Below are positions 38,945 to 47,323 of a stretch of DNA of 64,000 bases, piece after piece. Below the pieces are notes generated by a model. That model worked only from the letters and a program-made list of their open reading frames with translations. It searched no databases and was not told where the DNA came from. Made by a program: the position numbers and the translations under genes. Every line of letters starts with the position of its first letter. Position 1 is the first letter of the stretch. This DNA comes from Nitrospiria bacterium (GTDB taxonomy: Bacteria > Nitrospirota > Nitrospiria > JACQBZ01), in NCBI GenBank assembly GCA_035498035.1, contig DATKAN010000010.1, positions 1 through 64,000 on the forward strand, given 5' to 3'.

Positions 38945-40423
38945 TTACATGCTCAGGCGGCCCAAGACCTCTTCGATGGACTGGGCCGATTCCAACAACG
39001 AGCGGGTCAGGCTTTCCGTTCCGCGCAATGGTTCCATCAAGGGGACTTTCTTGATGGTGGTGTTTCCGACATCAAAAAGAATCGAGCTCCAGCTGGCCGC
39101 GTAGACTTCTTTTGGAAACTTCTTCAGGCAGCTTCCACGAAAGTAGGCCCGCGTGTCGGTCGGCGGATTCTGCTCGGCCTGCTCGATCTCCCGGTCCGTA
39201 GTGATGCGGTCCACGAATTGGTCCTTCTCCAAAGCGGCGTACAGCCCCTTTTCAGGGCGAATATCGTGATATTGAAGATCCATCATCGCCAGACGAGAAT
39301 CTCCCCATCCGCATTTTTTTCGTTCCATATACGACTGGATCAGTTTCAGTTTGATCACCCAATCGATCTGCCGGGAAAGTTGCATGGGATCTTCCTCGAG
39401 GCGATCCAGGACCTCCTCCCACTTCTGCAGGACATCCCGCGTCGTCGGGTCCAGCTCGTGCTTTTCAAAGTAGCGACGGGCCGCTTCGACATAGAGCCGT
39501 TGAATCTCAATCGCCGTGAATTTCCGACCATCCGACAATCGAATCGGCGCCTTTAAATGGATATCCCGCGACACCTCCTTGATGGAACGAACCGGGTCCT
39601 CCAGCTCGAGTTCCGGCAACGGCCAGTTCTCTTCGACCAGGGTCAGGATCACGGCCGTCGCACCGAGTTTGATGTAGGTGGAGTATTCCGCCATGTTCGC
39701 GTCTCCGACGATGACGTGCAGGCGGCGGTATTTAACGGCATCGCAATGGGGTTCATCCCGCGTATTGATGATCGGCCGTTTCACCATGGTGTTGAGATCC
39801 ACAACGGTTTCGAAGAAATCCGCCCGTTGGGAAATCTGGTACGGCACCGGAGGCATTCGATTCTCGGCGCCGACCTTTCCGGATCCGGCGTAAATCTGCC
39901 GTGTCACAAAAAAAGGAATCAGATGCTTCATGAGGGACTCAAAAGGCACCGCCCGGTCGACCAGGTAGTTTTCATGATAGCCGTAGCTGTTGCCTTTTCC
40001 ATCGGTGTTGTTGCGATAGAGCACAATCTTATCCTGCTCCTTAACCCGGCTGGCGTGCTCACAGCACTGACTGAGGATTCGATCGCCGGCCTTCTCGTAA
40101 ATCAACACGTCACGAGGATTGGTACATTCCGGAGTCGAATATTCGGGATGAGCCCCGTCCACGTACAGGCGGCCTCCGTTGGCCAACACCTTGTTGAGAA
40201 GGCGGTTGTAATCCGGACCGGGCCGTTCCCGTTCCCCCTCGATCTCAAATCCCCGGGCGTCCAACAAGGGGTTCTCGTGTTCATAATCCCACAGGACACG
40301 CGTCGAAGGAAGATTAGGATAGTTGTTGATCAACAACAGGGAGGTGGAGACAGGGTCGAGTGCTTCCGGATTATGGGTTACAATCCCGAATTCGGTTTCT
40401 GTCCCAAGGATGCGTTTGATCAT
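38945..40423 (-). CDS. dop: Dop, depupylase
   Basis: A 492-residue Dop/PafA-fold enzyme. ILGTETEFGIVTHNPEALDP, LWDYEHENPLLDARGFEIEGERERPGP (the Dop-loop region absent from PafA), LYVDGAHPEYSTPECTNP, YRNNTDGKGNSYGYHENYL, IINTRDEPHCDAVKYRRLHVIVGDANMAEYSTY and PTDTRAYFRGSCLKKF match mycobacterial Dop along its length. Because Pup here ends in Glu, the essential task is likely removal of Pup from substrates (depupylation), with deamidation dispensable. Twenty-one bases after arc and 18 before pup. Confidence 0.94.
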   Translation of the reverse strand: MIKRILGTETEFGIVTHNPEALDPVSTSLLLINNYPNLPSTRVLWDYEHENPLLDARGFEIEGERERPGPDYNRLLNKVLANGGRLYVDGAHPEYSTPECTNPRDVLIYEKAGDRILSQCCEHASRVKEQDKIVLYRNNTDGKGNSYGYHENYLVDRAVPFESLMKHLIPFFVTRQIYAGSGKVGAENRMPPVPYQISQRADFFETVVDLNTMVKRPIINTRDEPHCDAVKYRRLHVIVGDANMAEYSTYIKLGATAVILTLVEENWPLPELELEDPVRSIKEVSRDIHLKAPIRLSDGRKFTAIEIQRLYVEAARRYFEKHELDPTTRDVLQKWEEVLDRLEEDPMQLSRQIDWVIKLKLIQSYMERKKCGWGDSRLAMMDLQYHDIRPEKGLYAALEKDQFVDRITTDREIEQAEQNPPTDTRAYFRGSCLKKFPKEVYAASWSSILFDVGNTTIKKVPLMEPLRGTESLTRSLLESAQSIEEVLGRLSM

Positions 40424-40444
40424 ACACGGCGCCGGTCGAACCGA

Positions 40445-42214
40445 TCAGAGGTAGTGACCCGTTGAGATCGTCTCGATCTGCCTCGGTTCGTTCTTCTTGG
40501 CTCCCATGGTTCGAACGTGGACGATCTTCTCACCTTTCTTCCCGGCAATCTTGGCCCAATCATCCGGCTGCGTGGTATTGGGCAGGTCTTCATGCTCTTT
40601 AAATTCATCCCGCATCGCTTGGAGAAGATCCTCGCCTCGAATCCCGACCCGCCCCGTCGCGATGGTACGCTTGATGGCATATTTCTTCGCGCGGGAAACG
40701 ACACCCTCGATCAGCGCTCCGCTGACGAAGTCTTTAAAATAGAGCATCTCCTTTTCGCCATTGGCATAGGTGACTTCCAGGAACTTGTTCTCCTCGCTCT
40801 GGCTGTACATCTGATCCACGGTTTCATGGATCAGCCTGTCGATCGCGGCCGTCGTGTTACCGCCGTCTTTGGCCACTTCATCCGCGTCATAGGGCAATTC
40901 AAGCAACAGGTATTTCGAGAAAACCGCCTTCGCGGCCCGTTTGTCGGGGCGATCGATTCGGATCTTCACGTCCAGCCGACCCGGCCGGAGAATCGCGGGG
41001 TCGATCAAGTCCTGCCGATTGCTGGCACCGATGACGATCACATTCCGGAGACGTTCGACGCCGTCAATCTCGGAAAGGAACTGCGGCACGATCGTGGATT
41101 CGATGTCGGAGGAAATGCCGGTTCCCCGTGTCCGGAAGAGGGCGTCCATTTCATCGAAGAATACGATCACCGGCATTCCTTCTTCCGCCTTTTCCTTGGC
41201 CTTCTTAAATACCTCGCGGATCTGCCGTTCGCTTTCTCCCACATACTTGTTCAGGAGTTCCGGTCCCTTGACATGCAGGAAGAAGCTGCGCACGTCTTTG
41301 CCCGTCATGTGGGCCAGCTTCTTGGCGATCGAGTTGGCCACGGCCTTCGCGATCAAAGTTTTCCCGCAGCCGGGAGGGCCGTAAAGGAGAATGCCTTTTG
41401 GAGGAAGCAGCTTATGCCGGGCGAAGAGATCGGGGTGCAAGAACGGCAGCTCAACGGCATCCTTGATCGTTTCAATCTGCTCTTCCAGTCCGCCGATATT
41501 TTCGTAGCTGACGTCGGGCACTTCCTCCAGCACCAATTCCCCCACTTCCGACTTGGGAAGTTTCTCGAGCAGGTAGCCGGACCGGGCGTCCAAGAGAAGA
41601 TCATCCCCGACGCTGAGTTTCTCGTGGTGAAGCGGCTCGGCCAATTCGGCCACCCGTTCCTCATCGGCATGAAGCGTCACGATCGCGCGCTTCCCGCCCA
41701 GGAGATCTTTCAAGCGCACGACCTCGCCCTGACCGTCGAATCCTTTCACCTCGACCACATTCAGGGCCTCGTTGAGGACCAGCTCCTGACCCTTCCGGAG
41801 ATCCTTGCTTTTAATCGAGGGATGAAGGTTGACCTTCATCTTGCGTCCGGAGACATAGACGTTGACGGTTCCGTCTTCATTTCCTCCGGAAAAAATGCCG
41901 TAGCTGGAGGGCGGCGCGGTCAACTTTTCCACCTCCACACGCAAGGCCTCGATCTGGGATTTGGCCTCGTGCAGTGTGGCCGCTAATTTTTCATTCTGTT
42001 TGTGGGCTTGTTCGAGCTGCGATCGGGAAAGGCGCAGTTGACGCAGCTCCTCCTCCATCGACCGTACCTGGACGTGAAGTTTATCTAATTCTCGCTCGTA
42101 TTCTTCGATATGCTTATTCATGGCAGGCTCATTCTCCGACAACCGATCCGTGAGTCGCTTCACGGTATTACGCAAGGAGTGAAACCTTCCAGAGCCTTTT
42201 TTGGTTTCCCCCAT
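40445..42214 (-). CDS. arc: proteasome-associated AAA+ ATPase ARC/Mpa
   Basis: A 589-residue hexameric unfoldase that takes Pup-tagged proteins to the 20S core. Order: N-terminal coiled coil (about 35-98) that binds Pup, tandem OB domains (about 100-230), AAA+ domain with Walker A GPPGCGKT (279-286) and Walker [10 protein letters not shown] (349-357), Arg-finger region [19 protein letters not shown], and the C-terminal GHYL, equivalent to the GQYL motif that docks into the alpha ring. Seventy bases after thiE; a promoter at 42278-42306 can start transcription inside the thiE end. Confidence 0.95.
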   Translation of the reverse strand: MGETKKGSGRFHSLRNTVKRLTDRLSENEPAMNKHIEEYERELDKLHVQVRSMEEELRQLRLSRSQLEQAHKQNEKLAATLHEAKSQIEALRVEVEKLTAPPSSYGIFSGGNEDGTVNVYVSGRKMKVNLHPSIKSKDLRKGQELVLNEALNVVEVKGFDGQGEVVRLKDLLGGKRAIVTLHADEERVAELAEPLHHEKLSVGDDLLLDARSGYLLEKLPKSEVGELVLEEVPDVSYENIGGLEEQIETIKDAVELPFLHPDLFARHKLLPPKGILLYGPPGCGKTLIAKAVANSIAKKLAHMTGKDVRSFFLHVKGPELLNKYVGESERQIREVFKKAKEKAEEGMPVIVFFDEMDALFRTRGTGISSDIESTIVPQFLSEIDGVERLRNVIVIGASNRQDLIDPAILRPGRLDVKIRIDRPDKRAAKAVFSKYLLLELPYDADEVAKDGGNTTAAIDRLIHETVDQMYSQSEENKFLEVTYANGEKEMLYFKDFVSGALIEGVVSRAKKYAIKRTIATGRVGIRGEDLLQAMRDEFKEHEDLPNTTQPDDWAKIAGKKGEKIVHVRTMGAKKNEPRQIETISTGHYL

Positions 42215-42277
42215 TGTCGCTTCTCAAGTAAATAAGGAGCGCGGTTGCATCGTCATCCAATGGGCTCGTTAATTTTC

Positions 42278-42306
42278 ATTCTATCACCGAACCCAACTAC
42301 GGTCAA
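42278..42306 (-). promoter_or_regulatory. internal promoter for the Pup-proteasome genes
   Basis: On the minus strand TTGACC (42306-42301) and TAGAAT (42283-42278) with a 17-bp spacer, within the last codons of thiE. It gives the arc-dop-pup-prcB-prcA-pafA genes a start independent of the TPP riboswitch, with a leader of about 57 nt. Confidence 0.65.
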
Positions 42307-42997
42307 TAGCCCTCTCCCGAACTCCATCAGGCGACGGGACCATCGTGGCGGATCGCAGCGATTTTAATTCGCGCAGCATCGCCGAGGCCGCTTCCCGCGG
42401 GTTCGGAGCCTGAAGAAGCGCGGAGATCACCGCCGCGCCTCGACCCCCATGACGGATTACTTCTGAAATTTGTTCGAGGCGTATTCCCCCGATCGCGAAC
42501 ACCGGTATGGAAACCCGGGAAGCCGCGGATCGGATCGCCGACGGTCCCAACGGCCGCCCCATCGACCGCTTGGAGGGGGTATCGTAAATCGGCCCCAGCA
42601 CGACAAAGTCGGCCCCCGCCTCCTGCGCCTCGATCACCTCCGAGATCCCATGGGTGGACTGCCCGATAAGCCGATCCGGCCCCAAAATCTTGCGCGCCGC
42701 CGAAACGGGGAGGCTGTCGGCGCGGAGATGAACCCCATCGGCTCCCACCGCCAGACAGACGTCCAGACGATCATTGATCAGCAGGCGTGCGCCGAACCGG
42801 GTCGTCAGCGACCTCAATTTCTCTGCCCGCCGCAGAAATTCCCGTGCCGGAAGATCCTTTTCCCGGAGCTGCACGGCCCGGACACCCCCCGCCAGGGCTT
42901 CCTCCACAACTTCGTCCAACGACCGGTCGGTTAGGTGCCGGTCCGTGACTAGATAAAGGTCAAAATCGATCCGGCGACCCAAATCCGCCCTCTCCAT
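42284..42997 (-). CDS. thiE: thiamine-phosphate synthase
   Basis: A 237-residue TIM-barrel enzyme that joins HMP-PP and thiazole phosphate to thiamine monophosphate. DLYLVTDRHLTDRSLDEVVEEALAGGVRAVQLREKDLPAREFL, LLINDRLDVCLAVGADGVHLRADSLP, IGQSTHGISEVIEAQEAGADFVVLGPIYDTPSKR and PVFAIGGIRLEQISEVIRHGGRGAAVISALL are all typical. The C-terminal tail (about 25 residues) is longer than usual. Downstream of thiG by 49 bases. Confidence 0.94.
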   Translation of the reverse strand: MERADLGRRIDFDLYLVTDRHLTDRSLDEVVEEALAGGVRAVQLREKDLPAREFLRRAEKLRSLTTRFGARLLINDRLDVCLAVGADGVHLRADSLPVSAARKILGPDRLIGQSTHGISEVIEAQEAGADFVVLGPIYDTPSKRSMGRPLGPSAIRSAASRVSIPVFAIGGIRLEQISEVIRHGGRGAAVISALLQAPNPREAASAMLRELKSLRSATMVPSPDGVRERAIDRSWVR

Positions 42998-43046
42998 TAT
43001 ATATATAGGTGTAGAGGGGTTTCCGTCGTTCCCTCTACCGACACGT

Positions 43047-43823
43047 TTATTCGATCATCCCTGCCGCAGGGCTGCTGGCGTTGGCATAGAGTTTTTTTGG
43101 AATCCGGCCCGCGCGATACGCCAGGCGGCCGGCCCAGACCGCAAACTTCATCGCCTCGGCCATCGCGATGGGGTCCTGCGCCCCCGCGATCCCGGTGTTC
43201 ATCAAGACGCCGTCACAGCCCATTTCCATCGCGACGGCCGCATCGGACGCCGTCCCCACCCCGGCGTCGACGATGACTGGAACCCTCACGGTCTCCCGGA
43301 TAATCTGGATATTGTACGGGTTTCGAATCCCCAAACCCGATCCGATCGGTGCCGCCAGCGGCATGACGCAGGCGCAGCCGACGTCCTCCAATTTCTTGGC
43401 CACGATGGGGTCATCGTTCGTATAGGGAAGGACCACAAACCCTTCCCGGACCAGAATCTTCGCCGCCTCGATCAGGCCGGCCGTATCCGGAAATAATGTC
43501 TTTTGATCCCCGATCACTTCCAACTTGACCAGGTTGGTAATGCCCGCGGCCCGGGCCAGCCGCGCGGTGCGGACGGCTTCCTCCGCCGTGTAACAACCGG
43601 CCGTGTTGGGCAGGATCCTGTACTTTTGAGGATCCACATAGTCGAGAAGGTTTTCCTTATCCCGGTCGATGATATTCACCCGGCGGACCGCCACCGTGAC
43701 CATATCGGCGCCGGACGCCTCGATCGCCCGTCGGGTCTGTTCAAAATCCTTGTACTTGCCTGTGCCAACAATCAGGCGGGATTTCAGCTGAACCCCCCCA
43801 ATCGTCAATACATCATCCTTCAT
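43047..43823 (-). CDS. thiG: thiazole synthase ThiG
   Basis: A 258-residue TIM-barrel enzyme that forms the thiazole moiety from DXP, dehydroglycine and ThiS thiocarboxylate. [39 protein letters not shown] (Schiff-base region), [56 protein letters not shown] and [34 protein letters not shown] are full matches. Seventeen bases after thiS. Confidence 0.95.
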   Translation of the reverse strand: MKDDVLTIGGVQLKSRLIVGTGKYKDFEQTRRAIEASGADMVTVAVRRVNIIDRDKENLLDYVDPQKYRILPNTAGCYTAEEAVRTARLARAAGITNLVKLEVIGDQKTLFPDTAGLIEAAKILVREGFVVLPYTNDDPIVAKKLEDVGCACVMPLAAPIGSGLGIRNPYNIQIIRETVRVPVIVDAGVGTASDAAVAMEMGCDGVLMNTGIAGAQDPIAMAEAMKFAVWAGRLAYRAGRIPKKLYANASSPAAGMIE

Positions 43824-43840
43824 GAACTTCCAGCCCCTCC

Positions 43841-44059
43841 TTAAACCCCCCCGCCGACGAAATTGATGATCTCCAATCGATCCCCGTCATTTAAAACCGT
43901 TAGGGGGAAATCCTGTTTATCCAAGATCCGAAGATTAAGCTCAACCGCCACCCGTTCCGGCGGGCTGCCCAGCTGCTCCAGCAGGCGCGCCACCGTCGTG
44001 TCCTTTTCAAACTCCCGGCGTTCTCCGTTCACAAGCACTTGAATCACCGGCGGCATCAA
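43841..44059 (-). CDS. thiS: sulfur-carrier protein ThiS
   Basis: A 72-residue beta-grasp protein: [62 protein letters not shown]. ThiS carries sulfur as a C-terminal thiocarboxylate on Gly-Gly. Here an extra Val follows the glycines (GGC GGG GGG GTT TAA), so adenylation by ThiF would need either removal of Val or a different reading through the G-run. ATG at 44059 or 44056. First gene after the riboswitch terminator. Confidence 0.88.
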   Translation of the reverse strand: MMPPVIQVLVNGERREFEKDTTVARLLEQLGSPPERVAVELNLRILDKQDFPLTVLNDGDRLEIINFVGGGV

Positions 44060-44111
44060 CCACCCCGAGCCTTGTGGGGCTAAACCCCGGTCCGGCTTTT
44101 GGACTCCTAAT

Positions 44112-44141
44112 AAAAAAACCGTACTCGGTCAGGAAGTACGG
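44112..44141 (-). terminator. intrinsic terminator of the TPP riboswitch
   Basis: On the minus strand CCGTACT (44141-44135) and AGTACGG (44125-44119) form a perfect 7-bp stem followed by seven T residues. Placed between the riboswitch aptamer and thiS, it is the probable expression platform that stops transcription when TPP is bound. Confidence 0.85.
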
Positions 44142-44234
44142 CGCGCCTCGTGTGGTCTTATGATGCCGAAACTTTCATCGAAGAGGACCGGGACCTCCAT
44201 ATCGCAGATCCTTCACGTCCGCCTCAAACCGGCA

Positions 44235-44419
44235 TGCTGCCGCTTCCCTCCGCCCGTATTATCGGGATCAGGTTCTCAGGGTTGCCCGTCGATTTCTGTT
44301 CAGTGAAAAGTGCTAAGTGGTCTGTCTCAATACTCAACTGAACACTTCACACCAAACAGACATTTCCAGGCTCTCAGCCCGACCTTCACCCTTGCGCATC
44401 CGGTCGAGCACCCCCAGCA
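44235..44419 (-). ncRNA. TPP riboswitch with expanded P3a helix
   Basis: Read on the minus strand: P1 arms TGCTG (44419-44415) and CAGCA (44239-44235); GGGGGTGC for P2; P3 arms GCTCGACC and GGTCGGGC; the conserved CTGAGA (about 44377-44372); P2 3' strand ACCC; TGAGAACCTGATC; P4 CCCG with CGGG around ATAATA; then GGAGGGAAG. Between CTGAGA and ACCC lie about 87 nt, most of them one 17-bp helix (44359-44343 with 44312-44296, one U-U mismatch) with a 30-nt loop. This is the place of the optional P3a stem, here very large. It controls thiS-thiG-thiE and perhaps the genes beyond. Confidence 0.92.
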
Positions 44420-44425
44420 ATTTTC

Positions 44426-44455
44426 ATCATACATGACCCTCAAAGACATTGTCAA
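44426..44455 (-). promoter_or_regulatory. promoter of the thi operon
   Basis: On the minus strand TTGACA (44455-44450) and TATGAT (44431-44426) with an 18-bp spacer. Transcription would start at about 44419, exactly at the 5' strand of riboswitch helix P1. Confidence 0.8.
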
Positions 44456-44490
44456 TACCACTTTCGGGTCGACTCGGCTCCTCATGAAGT

Positions 44491-44520
44491 TTGACTTCCC
44501 GACGGGCCTTTTGCTACCAT
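44491..44520 (+). promoter_or_regulatory. putative promoter of the peptide permease genes
   Basis: TTGACT (44491-44496) and TACCAT (44515-44520) with an 18-bp spacer. The leader to TTG 44557 would be about 30 nt and includes AGGAG at 44546-44550. It is divergent from the thi promoter. The match of the -10 box is moderate. Confidence 0.45.
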
Positions 44521-44556
44521 CCCCCTCGAAATCATCGCCAAGATTAGGAGTCCCGC

Positions 44557-45537
44557 TTGCTGTCTTTCCTCGGATATCGACTGTTCCGATTCTTCATTTC
44601 ACTGGTCGGCGTCACCATTCTCACCTTTGGAATGATGCATCTGGCGCCCGGAGAGCCGACCGATCTTCAGACCACCTTGAATCCCCGTGTCTCGGCAGAG
44701 GCCAAAGAGAATCTGCGTAAACTCTACGGCCTGGACCAACCGCTTCATGTTCAGTACACCCGGTGGGTCAAACGGGTCGTGTCGTTGGACTTCGGCACTT
44801 CCTTTGTGGACGGGCAGAAGGTCGCCACCAAGATAAAGGAACGGATGCCGATCACCATCGTCATCAACCTCCTCTCGTTGATCTTGATTTTCATGATCGC
44901 CTTGCCGATCGGAGTTTTTTCCGCCACGCATCCCTATACTTCATTCGACAAAGCCACCACGGTCTTCGTATTCGTCGGGTTTGCGATTCCGACTTTCTGG
45001 CTGGCCCTTTTGATGATGATCCTCTTCGGCATCGTATTGGGATGGCTTCCGATCTCCGGTTACCAATCCCTCGATGTCAGCGGGATGGCGTTTTCCGAAC
45101 GGCTGTGGGACTGGACCAAGCATCTTCTCCTCCCCGTCTTCGTCTCGGCCTTCGGAGGCCTGGCCGGAATCTCCCGATACGCACGGGCCGAGATGGTGGA
45201 GGTGATTCGGCAGGAATACATCCGGACGGCCCGGGCGAAGGGTCTGAGCGAAGGGGCCGTGGTCTACAAGCACGCCCTCCGAAACGCCCTGATCCCGATC
45301 ATTACCATCCTGGGACTTTCGGTGCCCGGACTGATCGGGGGAAGCGTGATCTTCGAATCCATTTATGCCATTCAAGGGATGGGACTTCTGTTCTATCAAT
45401 CCGTGATGTCGCGCGACTATCCGACGATCATGGGCATTATTATGATCGGAACGGTTTTAACCCTGCTCGGAAATTTTATGGCGGACGTTTTCTACGCCGT
45501 CGCGAATCCGACGGTCCGGCTCCGTCGAACGCAATAA
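44557..45537 (+). CDS. peptide ABC transporter permease (DppB/OppB type)
   Basis: A 326-residue inner-membrane permease: MLSFLGYRLFRFFISLVGVTILTFGMMHLAPG is the usual DppB start, followed by six transmembrane segments and the EAA loop YARAEMVEVIRQEYIRTARAKGLSEGAVVYKHALRNALIPIITILG that contacts the ATPase. Start TTG 44557 with AGGAG six bases upstream. Fifteen bases before the DppC-type gene. With OppD/F at 30.9-32.9 kb and the binding protein at 51.2 kb it could form one complete peptide importer. Confidence 0.93.
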   Translation: MLSFLGYRLFRFFISLVGVTILTFGMMHLAPGEPTDLQTTLNPRVSAEAKENLRKLYGLDQPLHVQYTRWVKRVVSLDFGTSFVDGQKVATKIKERMPITIVINLLSLILIFMIALPIGVFSATHPYTSFDKATTVFVFVGFAIPTFWLALLMMILFGIVLGWLPISGYQSLDVSGMAFSERLWDWTKHLLLPVFVSAFGGLAGISRYARAEMVEVIRQEYIRTARAKGLSEGAVVYKHALRNALIPIITILGLSVPGLIGGSVIFESIYAIQGMGLLFYQSVMSRDYPTIMGIIMIGTVLTLLGNFMADVFYAVANPTVRLRRTQ

Positions 45538-45552
45538 AGGGTTCGAACGACA

Positions 45553-46401
45553 ATGCAACAGCGGTCCACCCTGGAGCAATTCTGGAGACGATTCAGGAAA
45601 AATCGATCGGGGCTGGCGGGCGGCCTGATCGTTCTGTCCGTCTTCCTGGTGGCCGTCCTGGCCCCCGTCCTGTCTCCTTATGATCCCGCCCATATCGATG
45701 TGGACAGGATTTTAGTCGGACCGACGCAGGCCCATCCCCTGGGAACGGATGACCTCGGACGGGACGTCCTAAGCCGGATGATCTGGGGTTCGAGGATCTC
45801 TCTCATGGTGGGATTTGTTGCCGTCGGGATCTTGATCGGGATCGGCACAGTGATCGGCGCGGTGTCGGGTTACTACGGAGGCTGGCCCGATGATATCCTG
45901 ATGCAATTTGTGGACATCATGCTCTCCGTACCGACCTTTTTTCTGATCCTGGCGGTGATCGCATTCGTCGGGCCGAACATTTGGAACGTCATGATCATCA
46001 TCGGCGCCACGAGCTGGATGGGCGTGGCCCGTTTCGTGCGCGGGCAATTTCTGGCCTTGAAAGAGGCGGACTATGTCACGGCGGCGCGGGCTTTGGGCGC
46101 CAAGGACCGAAGGATCATATTTCTCCATATCCTTCCAAACGCGATGTCGCCGGTCTACGTTTCCGCCGTGTTGGGCGTCGCCGGCGCCATCCTCGTCGAA
46201 TCTTCTTTGAGCTTCCTGGGCCTGGGCGTCCAGCCCCCGATGCCCAGCTGGGGAAACATCATCACGTCCGGAAAAGACATGATCGATATCGCCTGGTGGC
46301 TTACCCTCTTTCCCGGCCTCGCCATCCTGATCACGGTCCTGGGGTACAACCTGCTCGGCGAGGGCTTGCAGGACGCATTAAATCCCCGCCTCAAAGAGTA
46401 A
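45553..46401 (+). CDS. peptide ABC transporter permease (DppC/OppC type)
   Basis: A 282-residue permease: FWRRFRKNRSGLAGGLIVLSVFLVAVLAPVLSPYDP, then HPLGTDDLGRDVLSRMIWGSRISLMVGFVAVGI (the DppC signature), EAA loop ARFVRGQFLALKEADYVTAARALGAKDRRIIFLHILPNAMSPV, and a conserved end with SFLGLGVQPPMPSWGNII and GYNLLGEGLQDALNPRLKE. Six transmembrane segments. Forms the heterodimeric pore with the gene upstream. Confidence 0.93.
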   Translation: MQQRSTLEQFWRRFRKNRSGLAGGLIVLSVFLVAVLAPVLSPYDPAHIDVDRILVGPTQAHPLGTDDLGRDVLSRMIWGSRISLMVGFVAVGILIGIGTVIGAVSGYYGGWPDDILMQFVDIMLSVPTFFLILAVIAFVGPNIWNVMIIIGATSWMGVARFVRGQFLALKEADYVTAARALGAKDRRIIFLHILPNAMSPVYVSAVLGVAGAILVESSLSFLGLGVQPPMPSWGNIITSGKDMIDIAWWLTLFPGLAILITVLGYNLLGEGLQDALNPRLKE

Positions 46402-46482
46402 CGGGGTCTTCGGGAATCAAGTCGGAGATGGGGCGGGGAATTACGATTGACTTTGATCCCCGGATCGGGACTAAAATGATAC

Positions 46483-46508
46483 CGCCGCCGTTTTTATTGA
46501 CGGCGGCG
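46483..46508 (+). other. GC-rich hairpin between the permease and DUF1499 genes
   Basis: CGCCGCCGT (46483-46491) pairs perfectly with ACGGCGGCG (46500-46508) around an AT-rich 8-nt loop. No T-run follows, so it is at best a weak or rho-assisted terminator; it might instead act on mRNA stability. Confidence 0.4.
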
Positions 46509-46531
46509 CAACCGTTAACATCCAACGTTCC

Positions 46532-47287
46532 ATGAACAATCCCGAAACCCTAAAACGCACCGCTTCAGCCATCGCGCCCGTCGGATTCGGTCTGGCCGTT
46601 CTGACAGCGTCCTCGGTCATGCTGGCCGGGCTCGGCAGCCGCTGGGGCTGGTGGACATTTCGCACCGGCTTCACCCTGTTGCAATGGGGATTCTATGTCG
46701 GCCTGGCCGCCGCGGCGTTTTCCATAATCGGATTGGCTGCGGCGTGGTCCTCCCCTACGCGTCGGGTCCTGTTTCCGGCGCTTTCGGGCCTGATCATCGC
46801 CGTGGTCGTGGTTGGAACCCTGTGGTCATGGAAGCTGACCGCGCAGCGTGTGCCGCCGATCCACGACATCACGACGGACACGGAAAATCCGCCATCGTTT
46901 GTCGCGATCCTTCCGCTTCGCGCAAACGCCCCCAACCCGGCCGCGTACGGCGGACCCGAGATCGCCGCACAGCAGCGCGCGGGGTATCCGAATCTTCGCC
47001 CCTTGATCCTCCCCGTCCCGCCCGCCCAGGGGTTTAAGCGGGCCCTCGCGGTCGCGCGCAACATGGGCTGGCAGATCATCGATTCGAACCCCTCCGAAGG
47101 ACGCATCGAGGCGACGGATACAACCTTCTGGTTCGGTTTCAAAGACGACATCGTCGTGCGAGTCCGGCCGGCTCAAAAGGGAAGCCGCATCGATGTCCGC
47201 TCGGTTTCGCGTGTCGGCCGGAGCGATGTCGGCACAAACGCCAAGCGGATTCAAAATTTCCTTCAGGGAATGACCTTACGGAAATAG
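46532..47287 (+). CDS. membrane protein with DUF1499 domain
   Basis: A 251-residue protein: three N-terminal transmembrane helices (about 12-35, 45-70, 80-102) and a periplasmic DUF1499 domain (IHDITTDTENPPSFVAILPLRANAPN, KRALAVARNMGWQIIDSNPSEGRIEATDTTFWFGFKDDIVVRVRP, GSRIDVRSVSRVGRSDVGTNAKRIQNFL). The family is widespread and uncharacterised. No clear ribosome-binding site precedes the ATG. Followed 36 bases later by the M1 peptidase gene. Confidence 0.83.
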   Translation: MNNPETLKRTASAIAPVGFGLAVLTASSVMLAGLGSRWGWWTFRTGFTLLQWGFYVGLAAAAFSIIGLAAAWSSPTRRVLFPALSGLIIAVVVVGTLWSWKLTAQRVPPIHDITTDTENPPSFVAILPLRANAPNPAAYGGPEIAAQQRAGYPNLRPLILPVPPAQGFKRALAVARNMGWQIIDSNPSEGRIEATDTTFWFGFKDDIVVRVRPAQKGSRIDVRSVSRVGRSDVGTNAKRIQNFLQGMTLRK

Positions 47288-47323
47288 GGAAGGTCCGTAG
47301 ACGGACTGGAACGAATCAAGCCA

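Noticed and set aside
44235-44300. Compact TPP aptamer using the CTGAGA at 44273-44278
   Set aside because: That CTGAGA belongs to the J2/4 segment TGAGAACCTGATC; the true P3-CTGAGA pair lies ~100 nt upstream at about 44372-44377.
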